Source: Christensenella sp. UBA941 (GTDB taxonomy: Bacteria; Bacillota; Clostridia; Christensenellales; UBA941). From it: a stretch of DNA of 7,405 bases. The stretch lies in NCBI GenBank assembly GCA_002293365.1, contig DBDD01000234.1, forward strand, positions 1-7,405. Reading direction: 5' to 3'. The notes beneath the pieces were generated by a model. That model searched no databases. It was not told the DNA's origin and worked only from the letters and a program-made list of their open reading frames with translations. The translations under genes were made by a program, and so were the position numbers. Of this stretch, positions 1 through 6,014 are shown piece after piece; the stretch's first letter is position 1; every line of letters begins with the position of its first letter.

Positions 1-1027
1 AGGCATAGCAGCCTAGCTATGTTGTTCCCGCCGTCAATGCTCCAACAAGCGCGGCGGCCTTTCATTCGATTGCCCAGAATGGTGAAAATATTGCTCTCCA
101 TCGCGCCCATGCCACGGTATTCCTTGCCTTCGGGCGGCTCCGGCAGCTTTAGCCCGCGACGGTTGATGGGCAAAAGGCCGTCTTTGTTGTTGGAAAAATA
201 CTTCCACAGCTCCATAATGTGTTCTTTCTCTTCTTCGTCCTCAACGCTGTTCGTCAGCGCTTCAAGGTACACCATAAGATGATCTATATTTCCCGAGTAC
301 AACAGCTCCATGATCTGTTCGCGCGCCTCGGAGTTTTTAACATTGGCCCGTATAGCCTTATTTCGGTGAAACGGATCAAGCTGAAAGTACACGCTTTCAT
401 CCGTCTGGCTTTGCCTAATCCACGCCGCTCCATCGCCGTTCAAAAATCGTATCTCTATCTCGTCTGTATTGTAAACCCTGGCAATGACGCCCTCTTTGCG
501 CCGGACGAACTTTTCGACCTCCTCGAAATTGGCACACGCGACCTTGTTGGTAAGCTCGTATCTCTTTTTGCCTATCTTTTGTGCTCCGTCGTAGGCAATT
601 GCCAGCTTCATCTCCTTGCTCTTTCCGTGCTTCTTCCGCGATTTGCCCTGTAAATGCATCCATATACCGTCCTGTTCCTCAAAAAGTACCTTCGTCTCAC
701 GATCAGCAGTCTGCTGACGGAGAAAATCATCGTTCCGACGCCTTCTTTTCCCATTGCCTCATCCAGCAGATAGACAAATCGTTTCTGGGCACCTTCCTCC
801 CGCACTTCATATATTGAACGGCGATACTCCACCTCGCCCATGATCGTTTTGATCGTCGTTTTTCTATATCCCTTGTGCCGGTACTTGCCGCGCTCGCGGC
901 TTTCCGCTAATTCCGCGTCACATGCTTCTAACACCGCTTTTAAAGCTTCCCGGCCCTGTTTGCAACATGCACTGAATATTTCCGCCTCTATACGATTGAA
1001 TTCTACTGCATACTCGCTTATACTCAT
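1..1027 (-). pseudogene. ISLre2-family (UPF0236) transposase, internally deleted, frameshifted and cut by the window edge
   Basis: Remnant of a DNA transposase of the ISLre2/UPF0236 family. The N-terminal part starts at ATG 1027, with AAAGGTG just upstream, and reads MSISEYAVEFNRIEAEIF, then GKYRHKGYRKTTIKTIMGEVEYRR split as the family's RHKG..KTTIKT.MGEVEY block, then VYLLDEAMG. After about position 740 the family reading moves to another minus frame, which is open from there to position 1: KVLFEEQDGIWMHLQGKSRK, YELTNKVACANFEEVEKFV, FQLDPFHRNKAIRANV, GLKLPEPPEGKEYRGMG, RRACWSIDGGNN. From memory of the family, some 60-80 residues that should lie between VYLLDE..G and VLFEE are missing, so the lesion between about 664 and 760 is a deletion that also changes frame, not a one-base slip. 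The probable acidic active-site residues in FEEQDG and DPFH remain. The C-terminus is outside the window. The protein cannot be functional as written. Family assignment is from remembered motifs and is firm; element ends are not visible. Confidence 0.88.
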
Positions 1028-1345
1028 TTTGCATACACCTTTCAGTAATTTGGTCCTTCCTTCTGGAATTAACCTCTGCACCGTAGGTTACCCAGATGCC
1101 ACTGCCCTTGGGGGGCGCATTTTCTCTGTCCGGAAAATACAGATTCTTGTACTCTCGGCGTGAGCTTAACCTTTTTGTGCAAACCTTATATTCCCAAGAC
1201 ATGTTTCGATAATTTTTTAATGATTTTATCTTCTATTCGTCGCTGTAAGTGCAAATATCACTTATTTACTCTGGCTTAGGTTGCATTTACCTTGTCCGCC
1301 CACCGTTCTCCGCAACTCTTCGGCCTTTTCTGCCGGATTGGAATA
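1028..1345. other. Intergenic stretch holding the upstream end of the IS remnant
   Basis: No gene is supported here. It holds the ribosome binding site of the transposase remnant (CTGAAAGGTG on the minus strand, about 8 bases before ATG 1027). A small inverted repeat, TAACCT at 1070-1075 and AGGTTA at 1085-1090, lies just upstream and may belong to the IS leader. The right end of the element must lie in this stretch, but no terminal repeat can be defined because the other end is off the window. No convincing rho-independent terminator is seen after the gene ending at 1346. Confidence 0.5.
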
Positions 1346-2356
1346 CTATCGGGAAGCCTCAAGCTCGATGTATTCGGTATAGCCTATCGCCTCCTCGTAT
1401 CGCTGGCGAAGCTCGTCCGTAAGTACAGGCACGCCTACTCTCACTTTATTTATCTCTGAGGAATATATCGGCAGCGACGTGACCGGCAAATCAACTCCAT
1501 CGCCAAAAACCATAGTTTTATAGTACATTTGCCTTGTGAAAAAATAGCCGCACCTACGCGCGCGGTTCGCCGCTACCGTATCCGGGGTATCAGATGCGAT
1601 GCTATAGAATTTGTTGGGCGCTTCCTCAGTCCGCTTGCGAACGTCGAAGAACATCGGAATCATCTTGCGAAGCTCCGCGTCCTCCGTATCTGTCAAATCA
1701 ATAGTCGGGCGCGCGTACATCTGTGATATATTAAGGCCTCGAAACTTTTCGGATTCGATCACGGCTTTGGGCAGCAAGGCAACCGCTCTGTACGAGCGCG
1801 TCCTCAGCTCCTCCAAATCCTTATAAATGAGCATGCCGCCCTCGTCATCCCAGCCGAATAGCGCCAAAAACGCTTTCCGGCTCGCTTCACCCTCCGGCAC
1901 GCCATAAGCGGCGATTTTATTCTCTTCGGGAATGAACTCAATGGCAGGCAAAACTCTTGGGGGCGCAGACTTGAGCGACGCGGCTTGCTTATCCAGCGCC
2001 TTTTGCATTCCTGCCATAACTACGCTCAAATCATACAGGCTGTATTCGACAGCTACGAACTTAATGCCGCTCGTGTTGAACCCCAAATCCTTAAGCGTCT
2101 TTTTCACTGTGGAGCGGCTGACATTTTTAGGATAATAATAAGTCGGCGTCCCGTTTTCGTCCACGCTGTAGCCCGAATAGCGGTGGCTGGGCGCGTAGCC
2201 GTAGCCCTGTTCATATTTTACAAGCGCTCGTTCAATCTCTAACATACGCTCATGGGCGGCGATAGGCCTTTCGGGATTCGCGGCGGCAAACGCTGCGGAC
2301 GCAAAAAGCGACAGTACGAGAATCACGGCGGCAAGCGTTAAGGTAGGCTTTTTCAT
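1346..2356 (-). CDS. Exported protein of unknown function (336 aa, Sec signal peptide)
   Basis: I do not recognise a family. Residues 1-24 form a classic Sec signal peptide: MKK, a hydrophobic core (LTLAAVILVLSLFASAAF) and an AFA/A site likely cut after residue 24. There is no lipobox cysteine, no LPXTG sorting signal and no later membrane segment, so the mature protein is probably secreted or held in the envelope. The mature part is rich in Tyr and charged residues. It begins with a helical stretch (AHERMLEIERALVKYEQGYG), then a Tyr-rich segment (DENGTPTYYYPKNVSRSTV), and a region with FVAVEYSLYDLSVVM that looks like an alpha/beta core. Only one cysteine is obvious (RRCGYFF). The start at 2356 is supported by AGGAGA about 8 bases upstream. 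It follows the SorC-type regulator by 94 bp on the same strand and is probably its operon partner. Reading frame and export are solid; the role is unknown. Confidence 0.82.
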   Translation of the reverse strand: MKKPTLTLAAVILVLSLFASAAFAAANPERPIAAHERMLEIERALVKYEQGYGYAPSHRYSGYSVDENGTPTYYYPKNVSRSTVKKTLKDLGFNTSGIKFVAVEYSLYDLSVVMAGMQKALDKQAASLKSAPPRVLPAIEFIPEENKIAAYGVPEGEASRKAFLALFGWDDEGGMLIYKDLEELRTRSYRAVALLPKAVIESEKFRGLNISQMYARPTIDLTDTEDAELRKMIPMFFDVRKRTEEAPNKFYSIASDTPDTVAANRARRCGYFFTRQMYYKTMVFGDGVDLPVTSLPIYSSEINKVRVGVPVLTDELRQRYEEAIGYTEYIELEASR

Positions 2357-2450
2357 CGATGCGTTCTCCTGCTTCTTATACGCCGCCCGGAAGCGCCCGA
2401 AACGTTTATTCGCCCGGCGACGCGCGGCTCGGCGTTCATACTTAGCACAC

Positions 2451-3401
2451 TCAGCCGCAGAAGTCCTGTATAGCCCTGGCCGTCGGGAGGGACGTCACAA
2501 GGATATCCACCCACCTGCCACGGAGCGTGGCCGCGATCGCCGGAACCTTCTCCTGTCCCCATGCCACGCCAATGACCTTTGGTATACGCTTTAAGTGATC
2601 CGCCGGCAACCCGATCATGCGCGAATACGCGGAAAAATCGATAATCTTGCCGTCCTTATCAAGAAAGGAGGTGCACAGGCTCGCCACCGCGCCCTTTTCG
2701 ATCAGCTCCCCTATCTCGGATTGGCTGAATACGCCGGTGCTGAGTATCGTCGCGGCTGTGGAAACCTGCCCGATGCCGACAATCGCCGTGGACGCCTCCC
2801 TACCGCACCTAAGAACCTCCGCAATCTCCGGCTCGCTCGTCAGGGCAGCGCGCATCTCAGCCGAGCCGATCATAAGCGGCGTGTTGAGCGACATGAACTG
2901 ACAGCCGAAGTTATCGCCAAAATTACGGCCGTTAAGGTTCGCCTGCCACTTTCCATGGGAGCCGACGCCCCCTACCAGCGGCACTACGCGAAGCCCCTCC
3001 CTCTCGATAGGGCCGATGTTTTCGCTTATCGCGTTTATCGATGTACCCGCCATCACTCCAAAAGTCGAGTTGTCTTTTAACGCGGCGTTCAGAACCTCCG
3101 TCATAGACTGTGACATCCGCCGTATGAGGTTGAAGGAATCTTCATCCGCGGCGTCTATTACGACAGCGTCCAACAGATTGAATTTCTGCGTAAGCCATTT
3201 CTCATACTTCTGCTCTTCTGAAAACGGGTTCTTTATCGTAATCGTGACGATCCCGCTCGCCTTTGCCTGGGTAAGCATCCTACTGATCTGCGAGCGGGAT
3301 ATCCCCATCCTTTCAGCAATCTCCTGCTGGCTCAAGGAATCTATATAGTAGTATGTACAGACCTTTATAAGCTGCCTGGTTTTTTCGACTGATTCAGTCA
3401 T
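2451..3401 (-). CDS. SorC/DeoR-family sugar-responsive transcriptional regulator
   Basis: A 316-aa DNA-binding regulator, the usual length for the SorC family (about 315 aa). Residues 23-45 form the helix-turn-helix (LSQQEIAERMGISRSQISRM), followed by the linker seen in this family. The rest is the SorC sugar-binding domain, which resembles a phosphosugar isomerase: GTSINAI (119-125), VVPLVGGVGSHGKW (139-152), GIGQVSTA (209-216), KGAVASLCTSFLDKDGKI (236-253) and VAWGQEK near 279-285. Family members usually bind a phosphorylated sugar and repress or activate an adjacent catabolic operon. Two conserved spots deviate: the usual VAGG.EK reads VAWGQEK and the usual LVTDE near the C-terminus reads LVTSLP, so the effector may differ. 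The start at 3401 has an ideal AAAGGAG six bases upstream. The gene sits 36 bp after the broken kinase gene and 94 bp before the exported-protein gene, all on one strand. Intact as far as visible. Confidence 0.93.
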   Translation of the reverse strand: MTESVEKTRQLIKVCTYYYIDSLSQQEIAERMGISRSQISRMLTQAKASGIVTITIKNPFSEEQKYEKWLTQKFNLLDAVVIDAADEDSFNLIRRMSQSMTEVLNAALKDNSTFGVMAGTSINAISENIGPIEREGLRVVPLVGGVGSHGKWQANLNGRNFGDNFGCQFMSLNTPLMIGSAEMRAALTSEPEIAEVLRCGREASTAIVGIGQVSTAATILSTGVFSQSEIGELIEKGAVASLCTSFLDKDGKIIDFSAYSRMIGLPADHLKRIPKVIGVAWGQEKVPAIAATLRGRWVDILVTSLPTARAIQDFCG

Positions 3402-3437
3402 CCCTGTCTCCTTTCACTATAGGGCGGCAAAGCGCGC

Positions 3438-4334
3438 TTAAGCTGGCAGATACGGCTCAAGAAAAGCACAGATATCCCCCTCCTTGTAGCCGTAAAGCAT
3501 CCCGGCCTGCACGGGCAGCCACCGAAGCACTTCATCCCTGTTGATACCCATGAGCTCGCAATATTTAGCGAGGTAGGCTTCCATAAGATCCGGCTTATCG
3601 CCGCCGCTTATTTTCCTGCTTATGTTCTCATATAGCTCCGAGGAATCCGGCGCATGCTCCACAAAACCGGAAAAATCGGCGAATCGGGACATATTTACAT
3701 ACGTGCGGCTCGCATCGGCGCAAGGGCTGCCCTTTGTGACCTCCGGCCAGTCGATTGCCGTCCACACCCCGTCGGCGGAAACAAGTATATTGTTCGGATG
3801 GATATATATTGTTCGGATGGATATCCCCGTGGCAGATGGCGTTCCCGTCGGGAAGTTCCTTGAGCAAGGCGAGCAGCTTTTCTTTTTGCCTCTTGGTAAG
3901 CGCCGGATTCTGCGAGATGACGCGCTCGGCGTGGGCCTTGTACGACGGAAGGCCCGTGCCGTCGGCCTTGTTTATTCCGGCGTGTATAGCCGCCATCCTC
4001 TCGACGTCCGTCTGAGCGCCGGTAAAATCGCCAGCAAACAGCCTTTCGAAAAGTCCGCGAAGCATAGACCTTGCTCATCTCCATAACCCAATAACCCTCT
4101 TCGAGAGCCACGCGGCGCACACGGGAGGTACGTATTCCCGCGCCCTCTACGAAGGCCAGCATATACGCCTCCATAAAAACATCGCTCTTGGGTATCTGCG
4201 CGCCAAACACCTTGACCGCGGTATCTCCTTTAAATATATACGGTGGCCGTGATGCCGTATCCGACTGGCTCGCCGCCGCCGTCGTATTTCTTCGCGAAAA
4301 TATCGTTTATGGCGCTTCGTTCGGTGTTTTCCAT
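3438..4334 (-). pseudogene. APH-family (aminoglycoside phosphotransferase-like) small-molecule kinase, three frameshifts
   Basis: A kinase of the APH/choline-kinase-like fold, about 290 aa when repaired, resembling clostridial 'phosphotransferase enzyme family' proteins more than true resistance enzymes. It would transfer phosphate from ATP to a small alcohol or sugar in the cytoplasm; the substrate is unknown. ATG 4334 has AAAGGAA seven bases upstream. Frame 1 (4334-4232): MENTERSAINDIFAKKY then VGYGITATVY (ATP-binding loop). Frame 2: KGDTAVKVFG with the ATP lysine, then EAYMLAFVEGAGI and GYWVMEMSKV. Frame 3: MLRGLFERLFAG, then the catalytic loop CHGDIHPNNI. Frame 4: WTAIDWPEV with the metal-binding Asp, then SRTYVNMSRFADF, ending at TAA 3440-3438. 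Lesion 1 is one extra base in a TA-rich run at about 4231-4241; without it GTA TAT TTT AAA reads VYFK. Lesion 2 is a +1 shift between about 4055 and 4077. Lesion 3 is an exact 19-bp duplication at 3786-3823. All conserved motifs survive, so decay is recent or the sequence contains errors. Confidence 0.88.
3786..3823. repeat. Exact 19-bp tandem duplication inside the kinase catalytic loop
   Basis: The 19-bp unit TATATTGTTCGGATGGATA occupies 3786-3804 and is repeated without mismatch at 3805-3823. On the coding (minus) strand it duplicates the codons for HPNNI. Since 19 is not a multiple of three, everything after it is out of frame. Removing one copy makes the gene read HGDIHPNNILVS followed by ADGVWTAIDWPEV, which is exactly the expected order of the catalytic loop and the metal-binding IDW motif. 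The duplication is therefore the lesion itself and not a native repeat. Confidence 0.97.
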
Positions 4335-4439
4335 CGCATGTTCCTTTCACATCCCAGCCGATTAATACACGTCCAGGAAATATTTTTCTGTTCGCATTCG
4401 CACATCGGTGCAGGCATGAACATAATTTGAAACACTTCA

Positions 4440-4467
4440 ATAATAACGCTCCGGCGACAAAAGTCAA
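4440..4467 (-). promoter_or_regulatory. Sigma-A type promoter for the kinase-SorC-exported protein operon
   Basis: On the minus strand, -35 TTGACT (4467-4462), a 16-bp spacer and -10 TATTAT (4445-4440). This matches consensus at five of six bases in each box. Transcription would begin near 4433, leaving a leader of about 100 nt before ATG 4334. It is the only good promoter seen upstream of the three-gene set. Confidence 0.7.
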
Positions 4468-4637
4468 TATGCAGCTTATCATTCGCGATTTATCGGTCAA
4501 ATCAGACATATTTATCAGAAAATTATTGCATTTTGGCCTGATTCGTTCGCTATTCAGGACAGAATTGCGCATATATCGACGTTTGAATCCGATTGCACTA
4601 TAGTCAACTTACGAGCATATGTGCACGCCTCGCGAGC

Positions 4638-4666
4638 TTGACAAAAGCGTTTCTCCCGATTATTAT
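4638..4666 (+). promoter_or_regulatory. Near-consensus sigma-A promoter for the TrpB-like gene
   Basis: -35 TTGACA (4638-4643), a spacer of exactly 17 bp and -10 TATTAT (4661-4666), differing from full consensus by one base. Transcription would start near 4673, giving a leader of about 67 nt that ends with the strong Shine-Dalgarno GGGAGG (4729-4734), five bases before ATG 4740. Promoter and ribosome binding site are both well preserved although the gene behind them is frameshifted. Confidence 0.8.
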
Positions 4667-4739
4667 CGCTTTAGATGAATTAATTCTCAGCCATGCACAC
4701 ACGTCCAATGCGCGCAGAATACAATTACGGGAGGTATAA

Positions 4740-5743
4740 ATGCTTACATATTGCGACGGAACTCGACTAAATAAGTATTTCGGAGATTTCGGCGGAAACA
4801 TCGATATGAGTGATTTTAGGTGGGCAGGCTCACCCCTGACATTGAAGGCATCACAAGGATCATCGAGAGCGGCCGCTTCGAAGAGGTTTTCAGAGAATTG
4901 CTGCCGGTAGTATGCGGCGATTTCGAAATCAAGAGCTTCGAACTGGACGGCGGCCGCAAGCTCCTCTGCGCTCCGGCTCTTGGTACGCGATATGCCCTTG
5001 CGGCGCGGATCGCCCACGCGAAATGCATTGGAAAGCCAGGCGTCGCTTTCGGCAGCGACGATAGAGAGCTTGTGTTCGCCGCGGCAAACGCATGCTTGAA
5101 ATGCGGGCTTAAGCTCGCCGCCACGTTAGGCAGGAGCCTTGCACAGGACGCCGAAGTTGTATCCGGCCTAACTGAGCTCGGCGCAGAGGTCGACTGCAAG
5201 ACCTGCGTAGAGCTTTTTGACCATCCCTACGCCTATATCGAGGTGCCGTTTACTACGGATCCCGAATACTACCTCGCGGAAGTGGAGGCCAACTACGGAG
5301 TATGGCCCAGACCAGCGCTCACCGGCGTATTTGCCGGGCTCTACGGCGCGGATCTAATTGCAAAGCTGGGGCGGAGCATTGAAGCCTGCGTCGTCCCTAT
5401 CACCAGCGGGACAGAGGCTGTGGCTGTTTTTAAGGCGCTTAAGAGCACCGGCTGCCGCCTTGCCACCTGCGAAGAGACTGTCGCTCAGGAGTTCCACACG
5501 ATAGACACAGGCGCGTACACGCTCGCCACCATGGGGGCGAACAGGGAAGCGCCGAACATGTCCATCTGTCCGGAGCTAGCGGATATGTGGAGGAAGAACC
5601 GCGTTCTGCGGCTGGGCTGCGACCGGATATTGGACGTGGACGTCTCCGCCTTTGACGACACCGGACTGCCGTACGCGTCCCGGCGCGCGGCGGCGCTCGC
5701 TTTCGAAGCGATAGACTGCCAAGAGCTTGCAGCTTGCAATTGA
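4740..5743 (+). pseudogene. Tryptophan synthase beta-like (PLP fold-type II) protein, frameshifted near the start, PLP motifs missing
   Basis: ATG 4740, with GGGAGG five bases upstream, begins MLTYCDGTRLNKYFGDFGGN; YFGDFGG is the N-terminal signature of TrpB. This frame ends at TAG 4908. The family reading moves one base back at about 4818-4823 into the long frame 4820-5743 (307 aa). That frame could start with GTG 4820 but has no good ribosome binding site there. Its order follows TrpB: FEEVFRELLPVVCG, GTRYALAARIAHAKCIGKPG (where TrpB has the PLP-lysine helix), ANACLKCGLKLAATLG, LTELGAEVDC, and ACVVPITSGTEAVAVF (where TrpB has the GGGSN phosphate loop). By eye, three hallmarks are absent: the Schiff-base lysine of GGAHKTNQ (Thr or Arg here), the ETGAGQHG segment (GSDDRE here), and GGGSN. 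It should not bind PLP in the normal way. It may be a divergent non-catalytic paralogue that has also been frameshifted. A threonine-synthase-like or other fold-II relative is possible. Fold assignment is moderate, loss of motifs likely. Confidence 0.62.
5724..5737. repeat. 7-bp tandem repeat at the end of the TrpB-like frame
   Basis: AGCTTGC occurs twice in direct succession (5724-5730 and 5731-5737), directly before the TGA at 5741-5743. A gain or loss of a 7-bp unit shifts the frame. Loss of one unit from an ancestral three-copy run would connect the upstream frame to the open frame that follows (5740-5940); gain of one unit would not. This history is speculative. Confidence 0.6.
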
Positions 5744-5940
5744 TCGCCGACAAGAAAATCGCACTGGACGGCTTTATAAGCGCCTCCGCCCCTCTTGAAG
5801 ATGGGCCCGCATGGTTTGAAAGGCTGATAACCCCGGGCAGCGGCCTGTTGAAGGTCGTGCTATTGCTAAACGGCTGAGACTGGCTTAAACCGCGGGAACA
5901 AGCAGCCCATAACTACGACGATATCTCCAAGGTTGTCTGA
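5744..5940 (+). pseudogene. Possible C-terminal remnant of the TrpB-like gene in another frame, with an in-frame TGA
   Basis: In the frame that starts at 5740 the sequence reads LIADKKIALDGFISASAPLE, then GPAWFERLI and GLLKVVLLLNG, a TGA at 5875-5877, then DWLKPREQAAHNYDDISKVV and a second TGA at 5938-5940. Composition and codon use look coding. The string VVLLLNG-stop-DWLKP resembles the strand-plus-glycine turn near the C-terminus of fold-II PLP enzymes (for example TGNGLKDP in threonine synthases). Adding about 66 codons to the 27 N-terminal and 307 central residues gives about 400, the usual length of TrpB. It would require one more frameshift near 5720-5745 and one nonsense change. Against this, the upstream frame already has a segment that could be the TrpB C-terminal helix, so this is a suggestion only. 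Confidence 0.38.
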
Positions 5941-5961
5941 ATCATTCTCATGGATAATCTT

Positions 5962-5987
5962 AAACACGACACGCTGTTGTCGTGTTT
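5962..5987. promoter_or_regulatory. Perfect inverted-repeat operator upstream of the YafY-type regulator
   Basis: AAACACGACA (5962-5971) and its exact reverse complement TGTCGTGTTT (5978-5987) are separated by six bases (CGCTGT). The right arm ends seven bases before a -10 box, TATGAT (5995-6000), so the repeat covers the -35 region. A related site with the same spacer length and the same distance to a -10 box precedes the next transcription unit (6925-6950). This is the expected pattern for an autoregulating DeoR/YafY-type protein. A transcript terminator is unlikely, since only four T follow, and a promoter lies within. Confidence 0.75.
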
Positions 5988-5994
5988 TCTATGC

Positions 5995-6000
5995 TATGAT
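5995..6000 (+). promoter_or_regulatory. -10 box of the YafY-type regulator gene
   Basis: TATGAT, five of six matches to TATAAT. The -35 position falls on the operator spacer and right arm (CTGTTGTCG). Transcription would start near 6007, leaving a very short leader of about 8-11 nt before the ATG pair at 6015/6018, so translation may be weak or nearly leaderless. Confidence 0.5.
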
Positions 6001-6014
6001 ATTAGCGGTGAAGA

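Larger units (their letters stand above)
4335..4739. other. Divergent intergenic region between the kinase and TrpB-like genes
   Basis: No gene is supported; the short open frames here have no start signal or recognisable product. The region is AT-rich compared with the flanking genes and holds two outward-facing promoters (4467-4440 minus, 4638-4666 plus). Three GATAA boxes on the minus strand (4516-4512, 4494-4490, 4480-4476) lie just upstream of the minus-strand -35. A 10-bp palindrome, GAATTAATTC at 4677-4686, lies just after the expected plus-strand transcription start. Both the boxes and the palindrome are possible operator sites; the SorC-type regulator is the obvious candidate ligand, by inference only. 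Confidence 0.6.

Noticed and set aside
219..653. A 144-codon plus-strand open frame
   Set aside because: It lies antisense to the well-supported transposase reading, which is open across the whole stretch.
918..1202. A 94-codon minus-strand open frame upstream of and overlapping the transposase start
   Set aside because: It overlaps the real transposase frame, has no ribosome binding site at its ATG and matches nothing; it is a chance frame over the IS leader.
3786..3823. CRISPR-like or regulatory direct repeat
   Set aside because: Only two copies with no spacer, lying inside a coding motif; it is a local duplication.
3438..4334. An aminoglycoside resistance gene
   Set aside because: Only the general kinase-fold motifs are shared; nothing points to a named resistance family, and the gene is frameshifted.
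4805..4825. Programmed -1 frameshift in the TrpB-like gene
   Set aside because: The direction fits, but no X XXY YYZ heptamer or stimulatory hairpin is seen, and nearby genes carry ordinary indels, so mutation or error is the simpler explanation.
4604..5199. Minus-strand open frames opposite the TrpB-like gene
   Set aside because: They are antisense to the family-supported plus-strand frame and lack start signals.
4740..5743. A functional tryptophan synthase beta subunit (trpB)
   Set aside because: The PLP lysine and glycine-rich phosphate loop are missing by eye, no trpA or other trp gene is nearby, and the frame is broken.
5962..5987. Rho-independent terminator
   Set aside because: The stem is followed by only four T and sits on the promoter of the regulator, and a sister site is present before the next gene; an operator fits better.
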